Shown here: piece after piece, positions 7,118 to 14,386 of the stretch
Position numbering within the stretch: the first letter of the stretch is position 1
Layout: every line of letters begins with the position of its first letter
Assembly: GCA_026414955.1 (NCBI GenBank)
Contig: JAOAIA010000025.1
Location: forward strand, 1 to 19,249
From: Candidatus Bipolaricaulota bacterium
Lineage (GTDB): Bacteria; Bipolaricaulota; Bipolaricaulia; RBG-16-55-9; DRXL01
Direction: 5' to 3'
Length of the DNA: 19,249 nt
Notes under the pieces: generated by a model
What the model saw: only the letters and a program-made list of their open reading frames with translations
Databases searched by the model: none
What the model was told of the DNA's origin: nothing
Made by a program: the position numbers and the translations under genes

Positions 7118-7987
7118 TCAAACCCTCACGGTGCGCTTGGCAGATTCTACGGTGTTTTTGAGGAGCATCGCGATCGTCATGGGGCCGACGCCGCCAGGCA
7201 CCGGGGTAATGAACCCTGCGACTTCTGTGGCGGCTTCAAAATCTACGTCACCGACTAACTGTTTCTCGCCCACGCGGTTGACCCCAACGTCAATCACAAC
7301 AGCGCCGGGCTTGATCATATCCGCCGTCACCAGCTTGGGCCGGCCCGCCGCGACCACTAAGATGTCTGCTTGACGACAGATCTCTTTGAGATTCTTGGTG
7401 CGCGAGTGCGCGATAGTCACGGTCGCTTGCTTGGCGAGCAAGAGCATCGCCACGGGTTTTCCAACGATGACGCTGCGCCCGACGACGACCGCGTGCTTGC
7501 CCTCGATCTGCGTTCCCGTCGATTCGATGAGCTTGATGCACCCCGCAGGCGTGCACGGCACAAACGTGGGCAGTTCCTCCCAGAACTTGGCCGACAGCAG
7601 CTTTCCCAGATTTATAGGGTGAAAGCCATCTACGTCTTTCTCAGGGCTGACTTCTTGTAAGACCTTGTGCTGATCGAGATGATCGGGCAAGGGCAATTGC
7701 ACCAGAATCCCGTGGATGCGCGTGTCTTTATTCAGGCTGCGAATAAGCTCGATCAGTTTTTCTTGCGGGGTATCTGTAGGCAAGTGAATCTTTTGGGAAT
7801 AGATTCCCGTCTCTTCGCAGGCTTTCGCTTTCATGTTGACATAGACTTTCGACGCCGGGTTCTCCCCAACTAAGACCGCAGCCAACCCCGGCGTGATGCC
7901 GCACTTCTGCTGGAGCTGCGCAACCTCTCTTTTCAGTTCGTCACGGATCTGCTGCGCGACCTGCTTGCCGTCAATGATCGTCGCCAT
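7118..7987 (-). CDS. folD: Bifunctional methylene-tetrahydrofolate dehydrogenase/cyclohydrolase
   Basis: Cytoplasmic enzyme that interconverts methenyl-, methylene- and formyl-tetrahydrofolate using NAD(P). 289 residues from the chosen start, the normal FolD length. Signature YVNMKAKACEETGI (49-62) contains the catalytic Lys53; QLPLP (97-101), KDVDGFHP (117-124), the nucleotide-binding VVGRSVIVGKP (168-178) and the C-terminal PVPGGVGPMT (262-271) are all intact. I chose the ATG at 7985-7987 rather than an in-frame ATG 84 bases upstream because homologs begin at MATIIDG-like sequence and a GAGGTGG ribosome-binding site precedes it. Its product, methylene-tetrahydrofolate, is the substrate of the MetV-type reductase encoded downstream on the same strand. 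Confidence 0.96.
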   Translation of the reverse strand: MATIIDGKQVAQQIRDELKREVAQLQQKCGITPGLAAVLVGENPASKVYVNMKAKACEETGIYSQKIHLPTDTPQEKLIELIRSLNKDTRIHGILVQLPLPDHLDQHKVLQEVSPEKDVDGFHPINLGKLLSAKFWEELPTFVPCTPAGCIKLIESTGTQIEGKHAVVVGRSVIVGKPVAMLLLAKQATVTIAHSRTKNLKEICRQADILVVAAGRPKLVTADMIKPGAVVIDVGVNRVGEKQLVGDVDFEAATEVAGFITPVPGGVGPMTIAMLLKNTVESAKRTVRV

Positions 7988-7990
7988 AGC

Positions 7991-8014
7991 CCACCTCACT
8001 CGTGCTTCATTATA
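7991..8014 (-). promoter_or_regulatory. folD -10 box and ribosome-binding site
   Basis: A consensus TATAAT (8014-8009 on the minus strand) lies 21 bases before the folD ATG, and GAGGTGG (7997-7991) provides the ribosome-binding site. No clear -35 hexamer. This leadered arrangement contrasts with the leaderless-type starts nearby. Confidence 0.55.
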
Positions 8015-8081
8015 GGAGATTGCGTCTTGCCACACTATGACATACAGCAGCCGAAAAGATGATAACCGCACTCTCTTCGTT

Positions 8082-8103
8082 TATACTATAGCCGGTGATA
8101 CCT
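8082..8103 (+). promoter_or_regulatory. -10 box of the PEGA gene, with two competing starts
   Basis: TATACT (8082-8087) ends exactly seven bases before an in-frame GTG (8095), matching the leaderless geometry of other genes here. A second start, ATG at 8104, has GGTGA (8094-8098) five bases upstream. The two readings differ by only three residues. Confidence 0.45.
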
Positions 8104-9633
8104 ATGCGCCGACTCTGCATAGTCATCGGGATAGTTCTCTTCAGTCTCTTCGGAGCAGCGCAACAGCAGCCCGTCCCCGAAGGGATTATCGTCCAGCCCA
8201 ATCAGACCCCGCTCGCTCTCCAGCTCAGCTTAGATAAAGCCTCCTACAGCCCTGGCGACAAGCTGCGCTTGACCATCACGCTCAATCAAGATTCGTACGT
8301 TTATATCTATAATATTACGCCCGACCGTCGTGTGCATCTGTTGTTCCCCAATGCGTATCAGCCTGAAAATCTCTTGCGGGCCGGAACGCACACGATCCCC
8401 AATAGAAGATATAGTTTGGTGATCTCCCCGCCCACAGGGTTCGAGTGCATCCAAGTCCTAGCACTAGCGGCGCCACTGCCGCTGGAGCAGCTCATCCCCG
8501 GTGGGAAATTCGCACCACAAAGCCCGTTCCCTCTGCTCAGTCAGCAGCCCCAAGAGTTCAAAGCTCTTATGCAGGGCTTAATCGTCGGCACGGTGAGCAC
8601 GACCGGGTGGGCTGCGGCGTGGTCGTGCTTCCAGATCGCCCCACCCCACGCGCGCTTGCGAATCGTCTCCGACCCTTCAGGCGCGCTCGTCTCTATCAAC
8701 AACGTTGTGATGGGGCAGACTCCCTTCGAGATGAGTCTCGCCCCCGGACGCTATCGCGTCGTGCTCTCGCGCTTCGGGTACGAAGAATGGTCGCGCACTC
8801 TTGATCTCAAACCAAACTCAGAAGTCACGCTCGAAGCCCGGCTCATGCTCAGCCCGTTCTTCCGTCCGCTGGGACGCACCGCACGACTCCATATAGTCTC
8901 CGATCCCGACGATGCCGACGTCTTCATCAACGGCGCGTATGCCGGAAGAACCCCTCTGAGCATCGAGATCGCGCCGGGGCGCTACCGCGTCGTCGTGACA
9001 AAAACAAACTACGAGAGCTGGAGCCAAACCCTCGAACTCAAGGGCGATTCCGAGATCACGCTCGAAGCACTACTGAAGCCGTTGGCAATGCCACCGACGC
9101 CGCCTGTGCTTCCGACTCCGCCGCCGGTTCCCCCTATGGCGCTCTCAGAGCCAACGGTGCTGCTGGGCCTCAACGGAGGCTTGAGTACCGCGCAGATCCC
9201 TAGCGTGGGCTTTGATTTCGGGTTTGCCATCGGAGCGAGCTTCGCTGGGCTGGGCGTCTCGTTCTCCCTGACCGGAGAAGACGTCCCCGCATACGAGAAC
9301 ATCGGAAGCCCCATAGATTTAGGACCGACTGTGACATATCGCGAGGGACCGGAGACTGAATTCTACGGAAAGCTCTCGCTGGCACTTCTTGGCGGACTTG
9401 GGATTGACATCGCGGGCGGGATTGCGGTCCAGAAGGAGGCGCACATCGCGCTGCCTCTCGTGCCGTCGGGGTTCAGCGCGCTCGATGTCGTCGTTAAACC
9501 CAACGGCTATCAGACAGAAAAAATTTATCTGACGGGGCTGATTGGTCTCAGCCTGCGCTCCGAAAATTTCATGGCGAGCGTGGGGATGCACAATCGGCGC
9601 GGCTGGGTGATCGGCGTGGGGGTCGTCTTCTGA
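8104..9633 (+). CDS. Secreted DUF4384 - PEGA - PEGA protein with barrel-like C-terminus
   Basis: 509 residues from ATG 8104 (a GTG at 8095 is an alternative start). Residues 1-20 form a signal peptide (MRRLCIVIGIVLFSLFGAAQ). A DUF4384-like domain follows (about 40-125: SYSPGDKLRLTITL, YVYIYN, VHLLFPNAYQPEN). Two PEGA domains come next (about 183-247 and 260-324), each with an IVSDPxxAxVxIN start and an APGRYRVV core. Then a proline-rich linker (329-344) and a Gly-rich alternating-hydrophobic domain ending in an aromatic residue (GWVIGVGVVF), which resembles an outer-membrane beta-barrel end. Likely exported to the envelope; molecular role unknown. DUF4384 and PEGA domains are known from surface and regulatory proteins. 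Its TGA overlaps the holA ATG by one base. Confidence 0.85.
   Translation: MRRLCIVIGIVLFSLFGAAQQQPVPEGIIVQPNQTPLALQLSLDKASYSPGDKLRLTITLNQDSYVYIYNITPDRRVHLLFPNAYQPENLLRAGTHTIPNRRYSLVISPPTGFECIQVLALAAPLPLEQLIPGGKFAPQSPFPLLSQQPQEFKALMQGLIVGTVSTTGWAAAWSCFQIAPPHARLRIVSDPSGALVSINNVVMGQTPFEMSLAPGRYRVVLSRFGYEEWSRTLDLKPNSEVTLEARLMLSPFFRPLGRTARLHIVSDPDDADVFINGAYAGRTPLSIEIAPGRYRVVVTKTNYESWSQTLELKGDSEITLEALLKPLAMPPTPPVLPTPPPVPPMALSEPTVLLGLNGGLSTAQIPSVGFDFGFAIGASFAGLGVSFSLTGEDVPAYENIGSPIDLGPTVTYREGPETEFYGKLSLALLGGLGIDIAGGIAVQKEAHIALPLVPSGFSALDVVVKPNGYQTEKIYLTGLIGLSLRSENFMASVGMHNRRGWVIGVGVVF
8646..9078 (+). repeat. Tandem PEGA-domain coding repeat
   Basis: Two copies of a roughly 65-codon unit (about 8650-8844 and 8881-9075) with shared protein framework IVSDPxxAxVxINxxxxGxTPxxxxxAPGRYRVV. 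The DNA has diverged enough that this is an old duplication. Confidence 0.75.
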
Positions 9634-10592
9634 TGACGAAAAGATCTCAGAACGCCTTCGCGTTCGTGGGCGATGCCTATCTTCGTGAGCGCGCGGCGAG
9701 AAAGCTCATGGCGCACCTTCAGCAGGAGCGCCCCCGCGCGCTTCTCCCTCTAGAAGGGCGCGAGCTGACCGGCGCTCAATTCACCGAGCACTTCCGTGGA
9801 GCGTCACTCTTTGACGACGCCAAGATTCTCTACGTGCGCCGCGCCGACGAGATCCCCGACCCTGAACGGCTTGCCGAGCAGATCGCTTCAGGGCTTCCAG
9901 AGTCCGTCGTGCTCATCCTCGATGCGGAAAAGCTCGACAAACGCTCCAAGCTCTATAAGACTCTGAGCGCGCACGGCTCTGTAGAAGAATTTCTCAAGCC
10001 CGACCGACGGAGTCTCCCGACGCTGGTGCGCGAGCTGCTCGCCGAGCATCACGTGAAGCTGACGCCCTCCGCTATCAAATATCTGCTGACAGCAGTCGAG
10101 CCGGAGCCAGGGCGCATCGCCAAGGAGATCGAAAAACTCGCGTGCTACAGCACCGACCGAGAGCTTGACGTTCCCCAGGTGCGCGAGTTGCTCTTCAGCG
10201 ACCAGAGCGAGAGCGTGCTCAAATTTCTCGATCTCGTTGGGGAGCGCAGCCCGCAGAGCGTCAAATCACTGCGTCAATTGCTGCGCTCCGGTGAGGACCC
10301 CAATAAAATTTTCTTTATGCTCGCGTCACAGATACGCGGGCTGCTCGCGGTGAAGTCGCTCGCAGCTCAGAAGAAATCGAGCGAAGAGATTGCTCAAGAA
10401 TTGGGACGATTCGTGTGGCTGGTGGGCAAGCAGCGCGCGATGGCGCAGAAATTCTCAGAAGACGAGCTCATCGCGCTCATCCATCGTTTGCATGAAGAAG
10501 ACGTGAATATCAAGACGGGCGAACGCGCTCCGGAAGAATCGCTCTTCGATCTCGTGCTGGCGATGTGCAATCCCACCCGATCTCGTCTATAA
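9633..10592 (+). CDS. holA: DNA polymerase III delta subunit (clamp-loader subunit)
   Basis: Delta subunit of the clamp loader, which opens the beta sliding clamp. 319 residues, usual for HolA. N-terminal FAFVGDAYLRERAARKL (about 9-25) matches the family's FxFxGxDxxL start; the RRADEIPD...VVLILDAEKLDKRSKLYK stretch (about 69-110) and the helical C-terminal part with GEDPNKIFFMLASQIRGLLAVKSL (about 225-248) are typical. The family keeps an ATPase-like fold without a working Walker motif. The start ATG (9633-9635) overlaps the PEGA gene stop in TGATG, so translation is probably coupled. The delta subunit is essential in known bacteria, which fits an ordinary chromosomal setting. Confidence 0.9.
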   Translation: MTKRSQNAFAFVGDAYLRERAARKLMAHLQQERPRALLPLEGRELTGAQFTEHFRGASLFDDAKILYVRRADEIPDPERLAEQIASGLPESVVLILDAEKLDKRSKLYKTLSAHGSVEEFLKPDRRSLPTLVRELLAEHHVKLTPSAIKYLLTAVEPEPGRIAKEIEKLACYSTDRELDVPQVRELLFSDQSESVLKFLDLVGERSPQSVKSLRQLLRSGEDPNKIFFMLASQIRGLLAVKSLAAQKKSSEEIAQELGRFVWLVGKQRAMAQKFSEDELIALIHRLHEEDVNIKTGERAPEESLFDLVLAMCNPTRSRL

Positions 10593-10600
10593 TGCAAGCT
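10588..10600 (+). promoter_or_regulatory. Consensus -10 box seven bases before the DUF2299-like gene
   Basis: TATAAT (10588-10593) is followed by seven bases (GCAAGCT) and then ATG 10601. The box overlaps the holA stop codon TAA (10590-10592). No Shine-Dalgarno and no good -35 box. Confidence 0.55.
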
Positions 10601-11092
10601 ATGAGAGAGAAGATCGAGAGCTGGCTGGTAGAAGAGGGGCAGTTCAATCGCTATGTCGAGCATCCTAACGCCAATTGGGTCTTATTAGCCAATCACCCGA
10701 AGAATCAGCCGACGACCGTCAGCATTATCAACCCCAAGATCAGCCCCGATCGGGTCTTGGTCGAGGTGAGCGTCAATATCGCTGACGACGTGCGGCAGCT
10801 CTTTCAAAAGCTCACTCAGCCCCAGCGCGAGAAGATTTTACGCGAGCTGAGCATGGAGCTGAATCGCTTCCCCATCAGCTTCGGGATGATCCATCCCCAG
10901 GGGGTTTTAAGACAATTGGTCTTGCAGCAAGAGATCTTCTCCGATGGGCTGACGAAGCACGCGCTGTTTACGGCGATCCAGAACGTGTACAAAGCGTTCT
11001 TGCAATCGCAATGGCTCTTGCAGAGGGAATTGGGAGGGCAGCACAAATCAGGGAACGATTTTGGGATCGGCTTTCGGCCCTCGGAGAGTTAA
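10601..11092 (+). CDS. Conserved hypothetical protein resembling DUF2299
   Basis: 163 residues, soluble, no signal peptide. Layout: an N-terminal helix (MREKIESWLVEEG), a beta-rich middle (NANWVLLANHP, TTVSIINPK, VLVEVSVNIADD), a helix with QREKILRELSMELNR, then SFGMIHPQGVLRQLVLQQEIFSDGLTKHALFTAIQNVYKAFL. The pattern of short N-terminal helix, beta sheet, LxxxLN and a late YxDGLTK-like motif is what I recall for DUF2299, a mostly archaeal and thermophile family with a chaperone-like fold. The match is from memory and function is unknown. Start ATG 10601 was chosen over upstream ATGs at 10565 and 10592 because it is where conserved sequence begins and it has a -10 box at leaderless spacing. 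Confidence 0.65.
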   Translation: MREKIESWLVEEGQFNRYVEHPNANWVLLANHPKNQPTTVSIINPKISPDRVLVEVSVNIADDVRQLFQKLTQPQREKILRELSMELNRFPISFGMIHPQGVLRQLVLQQEIFSDGLTKHALFTAIQNVYKAFLQSQWLLQRELGGQHKSGNDFGIGFRPSES

Positions 11093-11159
11093 CAAACTTC
11101 AGCTCACGACAGACTCGCGCCGATTGTAATGCCCATCATAGTCAGCGCGCGGCAGGGTC

Positions 11160-11175
11160 TGGTATACTCTGGCCC
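11160..11175 (+). promoter_or_regulatory. Extended -10 promoter of the amidase gene (leaderless type)
   Basis: TGGTATACT (11160-11168) is an extended -10 element; seven bases (CTGGCCC) separate it from ATG 11176. No Shine-Dalgarno is present. A weak TAGTCA (11139-11144) could be a -35 box at 18 bases. Confidence 0.55.
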
Positions 11176-11835
11176 ATGAAAGCACTGACAGCGAAAACGA
11201 TCATTGGCTGCTCGCTCGCGCTGGTCTGCCTGTTCGGGTTGGCGCAAGCCAGCACCGGCCAGACGAAACGTTTTCTCGTCGTGATCGACGCGGGGCACGG
11301 GGGCTGGGACCCCGGTGCTACCGGGTACTATGGAACCCAAGAGAAAGATATCAGTCTGAACATCGCGCGCTTTATACGACTCCTGGGCTTGTACGACGAC
11401 GAGATCTCCATCGTGCTGACGCGCTCCGAAGATATCTATATCCCCCATCGCGAGCGCACCGGCCTGGCCAATCGTCTGCGGGCCGATCTCTTCGTCTCCA
11501 TTCACGCCAACGCCCATCCGCGCCACGCCGCCGCCAACGGCATCGAAGTCTTAGTCCACGACGACAGGAGCCTGCCCACCTACCCGCAGAACCGCGCCCT
11601 GGCGCTGCTCTTGCAAAAACGATTGACACGGGCGCTGGGCGTCACCGACCGGGGGATCAAACACCAGACGCTCTTCATCCGCTGGGCCGAGATGCCCGCC
11701 GTGCTCATTGAAGTTGGGTTTCTCACCAACCCCACCGAGGAGCTGAAGCTGCGCAGTTTTCTCTATCAATGGACGGTCGCTCAGGTTATCTTCACGACGA
11801 TCAAGGAGTACCTACGCAGCACCACGGCGCGCTGA
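11176..11835 (+). CDS. N-acetylmuramoyl-L-alanine amidase (Amidase_3)
   Basis: Zinc amidase that cuts the lactyl-amide bond between muramic acid and the stem peptide of peptidoglycan; acts outside the inner membrane. 219 residues. Residues 1-25 form a signal peptide (MKALTAKTIIGCSLALVCLF...AQA). Catalytic marks of the AmiC/CwlB family: IDAGHGGWDPG with zinc ligand His41, QEKDISL with Glu56, SIHAN with His110, and the catalytic glutamate in LIEVGFLTNPTE (Glu179). No extra cell-wall-binding domain. I rejected an upstream in-frame ATG at 11011, which would lie inside the previous gene and bury the signal peptide. The last 24 bases overlap the end of znuB on the other strand. Confidence 0.92.
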   Translation: MKALTAKTIIGCSLALVCLFGLAQASTGQTKRFLVVIDAGHGGWDPGATGYYGTQEKDISLNIARFIRLLGLYDDEISIVLTRSEDIYIPHRERTGLANRLRADLFVSIHANAHPRHAAANGIEVLVHDDRSLPTYPQNRALALLLQKRLTRALGVTDRGIKHQTLFIRWAEMPAVLIEVGFLTNPTEELKLRSFLYQWTVAQVIFTTIKEYLRSTTAR

Positions 11836-12645
11836 GCCTCTGACAAGGCGCACTCCTCCCGCCAGCAAGAAAACCATTAACGCTGCCAAGACGATCGTTG
11901 GCCCTGGCTGTGTATCAAGATAGTACGAGCCGATCAAGCCCCCGTACACCGAGAGCACGCTGCACCCAATGGCGAGAGTGAGCGTCTGACGAAAGCTGCG
12001 CGCCAGCTGCAACGCCGCCGCCACCGGCAAGACCAAGAGCGCCGAGATCAAGAGCAACCCGACGATCTGGATCGCCGAGACGATCGTCAGCGCTGCCAGC
12101 AAGACTAATAAGAGATTATAGGCTCCCACGCGAATCCCCGAAGCGCGCGCCGTCTCCTCATCAAACGTGATAAAGAAAAGCTCGCGCCGCACGAAGAAGA
12201 GCACTCCTAGAGCGAGCGCCGCGATGAGCGCGATCTGCACGGCGTCCCGCGGCTGGAGCGCGATGACGCTGCCAAAGAGATAGTTCCATAATTGATCGGT
12301 GGAGCGGCGCGCCAGCCGCGCCAACACCAATCCCAACGCCAACCCCGACGAGAGAAAGATCGCGATGGCGACATCGCCGCTTAAGCGCCCTGTCGCGCGC
12401 AAGCGCTCAATCCCTATAGCAGCCAACGCCGAGTACCCCAGCGCCATCCAGATCGGGTCGGCTCGCACCAGCTGCCCAAACGCTACACCGCCAAACGCAA
12501 TGTGCCCCAACCCGTCTCCGATAAGCCCGTAGCGCCGCAACACTAGGAAAATCCCGATTGTCGGGGCGAGCACGCCGATGATCGTTCCCCCTACGAACGC
12601 TAATCTCATGAACTCAAACTCGAAGATCTCAAACACATCGCTCAT
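11812..12645 (-). CDS. znuB: Zinc/manganese ABC transporter permease (ABC-3 family)
   Basis: Inner-membrane channel of the metal importer; works with the ATPase and binding protein encoded just upstream. 277 residues with about eight or nine hydrophobic spans. Typical marks are FVGGTIIGVLAPTIGIFLVLRRYGLIGDGLGHIAFGGVAFG at the N-terminus, LWNYLFGSV in the middle, and the QIVGLLLISALLVLPVAAA motif that contacts the ATPase. The AAAGGAG ribosome-binding site abuts the annotated ATG with no spacer, whereas the GTG at codon 4 has a good nine-base spacing and may be the real start. An inverted-repeat element occupies the 79-base gap to znuC. The 3' end overlaps the amidase gene tail to tail by 24 bases. 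Confidence 0.9.
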   Translation of the reverse strand: MSDVFEIFEFEFMRLAFVGGTIIGVLAPTIGIFLVLRRYGLIGDGLGHIAFGGVAFGQLVRADPIWMALGYSALAAIGIERLRATGRLSGDVAIAIFLSSGLALGLVLARLARRSTDQLWNYLFGSVIALQPRDAVQIALIAALALGVLFFVRRELFFITFDEETARASGIRVGAYNLLLVLLAALTIVSAIQIVGLLLISALLVLPVAAALQLARSFRQTLTLAIGCSVLSVYGGLIGSYYLDTQPGPTIVLAALMVFLLAGGVRLVRGSARRGAA

Positions 12646-12651
12646 CTCCTT

Positions 12652-12723
12652 TGAATCACGGAAAGCACGGAAGAACCACGGATGACACGGAAATGGCTTC
12701 CATTCAGTGCCTTCCGTGATTCA
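12652..12723. repeat. 72-base inverted-repeat element between znuC and znuB
   Basis: Terminal inverted repeats TGAATCACGGAAAGCA (12652-12667) and TGCCTTCCGTGATTCA (12708-12723) match in 15 of 16 positions. The interior has spaced CACGGA units and a GGAA/TTCC mini-hairpin. It fills nearly the whole gap between the znuC stop and the znuB ribosome-binding site. Only one copy is in the window. It looks like a small non-coding repeat element; the plus and minus readings are both non-coding. Confidence 0.7.
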
Positions 12724-12724
12724 A

Positions 12725-13477
12725 CTATCCCCACGGGTGCTGGTGCCGCACCAGCTTCTTCCCCGTATAAACCCGCTCTAGGAGATCGCCCGCTAGGCAC
12801 TCTTGAGGCGTCCCGCAGAAGAGCAGCTTCCTGTTCAAACACGCGATCTTGGTCACTTGAGTCACGAGGGCTTCGAGATCGTGCGAGACCAAGACGATCG
12901 TTAAGCCTTGCTCGCGATTGAGCCTGCCCAGAAGCTCATAGAACTCGGCTTCGACTTTAGGGTCAACAGCGGCAGTCGGCTCGTCGAGCAATAAGAGTTC
13001 AGGCTCTTGCGCTAAGACGCGCGCGAGGAAGACCCGCTGCTGCTGCCCGCCCGACAGCGCGCTGATGGGGCGCGTGCGCAGCTCTGCAATGTGCACCGCG
13101 CGCATGGCCCGCTCGACGGCGTCCGTGTCAGCGCGGCTCCAGAAGCGCCATCGTAAGCGTGGCACCCGTCCAAGGCGCACGATCTCCTCCACCGACGCTG
13201 GGAAATGGCGCTCAAAGTCCCAGCTGCGCTGGCGCACGTAGCCGATCCGTGCGCGCGTGCGAAAACGCCCAAGCTCTTGCCCGAAGAGCCGGATCGTCCC
13301 CTGCTGGGGTTCCAGCAAGCCCACGATGAGCTTGAGCAGCGTCGTCTTACCCGAACCGTTGGGGCCGATCAGCCCAAGAATATCTCCTCGCTCGACGGAG
13401 AGAGAGATATTGTCGAGCACCGGCTCGGCGCCGTAGCTGAACGAGAGATTTTCGATCTCGATCACAGAATCGCTCAT
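12725..13477 (-). CDS. znuC: Zinc/manganese ABC transporter ATP-binding protein
   Basis: Cytoplasmic ATPase powering metal import. 250 residues from the chosen start. Walker A GPNGSGKTT (38-46), Q-loop region YVRQRS (about 80-85), signature SGGQQQR (142-148), Walker B LLLLDEPT (161-168) and switch histidine in VSHD (His199) are all intact. The C-terminus ends in RHQHPWG; His-rich ends occur in zinc-transporter ATPases. I chose ATG 13475-13477, which overlaps the znuA stop as ATGA and has GGAGTG upstream, over a GTG two codons earlier. Binding protein, ATPase and permease order indicates a single import operon. Confidence 0.93.
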   Translation of the reverse strand: MSDSVIEIENLSFSYGAEPVLDNISLSVERGDILGLIGPNGSGKTTLLKLIVGLLEPQQGTIRLFGQELGRFRTRARIGYVRQRSWDFERHFPASVEEIVRLGRVPRLRWRFWSRADTDAVERAMRAVHIAELRTRPISALSGGQQQRVFLARVLAQEPELLLLDEPTAAVDPKVEAEFYELLGRLNREQGLTIVLVSHDLEALVTQVTKIACLNRKLLFCGTPQECLAGDLLERVYTGKKLVRHQHPWG

Positions 13478-14358
13478 CGGCACTCCAACCCGATTCGTAA
13501 ATTCTTCAGGTTCCCCTCCATGAGCACGAGATAGTTCTTGCCTGCGCGCTCCTCTTCTTCACTCACGCTATGACCGGTGTTCAGGGTAAGGATCTGCGCG
13601 CCCAGCTCGCGCGCCAGCACTTCTAATGCTTTGATCTCGTCGCCTTCTTCAGCAAAGATATATTTAATGCCCTTCTCGCGGCCGAGTCGGATCAGCTCAG
13701 CCAAGCGTTGCGGGGTGGGCTCGCTCGGCTCCAATCCCGACAAGGCGTGTGCCGTCAGATTATACCGAGCCGCGAAGTAGTCCATAAATCTATGAGATAT
13801 GATAAAATCCCGCAGCCGACATGCTTTCAAGCCCTCGCGAATCTTGGCATCGAGCTCATCGAGCTTGGCGTTGTACTTCTGAGCGTTCTCGGCGTAGAAT
13901 GAGCTACCCGCGCCATCAGCCGTGATCAGGCCGTCTCGAATATTCTTCACCATCTCCTTAGCTAGGATGGGATCGGTCCAGACGTGCGGATCGAACTCGA
14001 ACTCCTCTTCGTCGGCTTTGCGCAGGGGCAGCCCCTTGGTCGCCTCGATGACCACGAGTCGGTCACGATTTCTCACGACGGCGAGCACGCGCTCGACCCA
14101 CGGCTCCATCGCCGCGCCGTTATAGACGAAGACCTGCGCTTCTTCAATCGCCCGAATATCCGCGGGAGACGGCTCGAAGTCGTGCGGCTCCGCACCCGCT
14201 GGAACTAAGTTCTTGACCTCGACTCGATCTGCGCCGACGTTCTTCGTAAACTCATAGGGGATATAGAAGCTCGCCACGACCTTGAGCTTTGGCTGGGCCA
14301 TGCCCGCTCCCACTGCGATCAACGCCGCAAGGACTACAAGAAGCATCGCTTTCTTCAT
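13474..14358 (-). CDS. znuA: Metal-binding protein of a zinc/manganese ABC importer
   Basis: Cluster A-I solute-binding protein that captures Zn2+ or Mn2+ outside the membrane and delivers it to the permease. 294 residues; signal peptide about 1-21 (MKKAMLLVVLAALIAVGAGMA). Metal-ligand positions: AEPHDFEPSP (His59), DPHVWTDP (His125) and ISHRF (His189), with FAEEGDE (236-241) near the usual fourth ligand. The loop before His125 is short and acidic (KADEEEFEFD), not the long His-rich loop of many zinc-specific members, so manganese cannot be excluded. A strong AGGAGG (complement of 14367-14372) lies eight bases before the ATG. The Fur-family gene upstream and the box at 14387-14401 argue for metal repression. 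Confidence 0.9.
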   Translation of the reverse strand: MKKAMLLVVLAALIAVGAGMAQPKLKVVASFYIPYEFTKNVGADRVEVKNLVPAGAEPHDFEPSPADIRAIEEAQVFVYNGAAMEPWVERVLAVVRNRDRLVVIEATKGLPLRKADEEEFEFDPHVWTDPILAKEMVKNIRDGLITADGAGSSFYAENAQKYNAKLDELDAKIREGLKACRLRDFIISHRFMDYFAARYNLTAHALSGLEPSEPTPQRLAELIRLGREKGIKYIFAEEGDEIKALEVLARELGAQILTLNTGHSVSEEEERAGKNYLVLMEGNLKNLRIGLECR

Positions 14359-14386
14359 GGTGATCTCCTCCTGATGTTCATCTTAT

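Noticed and set aside
7988..8071. Upstream start for folD adding 28 residues
   Set aside because: The extra residues are not FolD-like, the stretch holds the TATAAT box, and a ribosome-binding site precedes the downstream ATG.
11011..11175. Upstream start for the amidase
   Set aside because: It would overlap the previous gene, bury the signal peptide, and include the extended -10 box.
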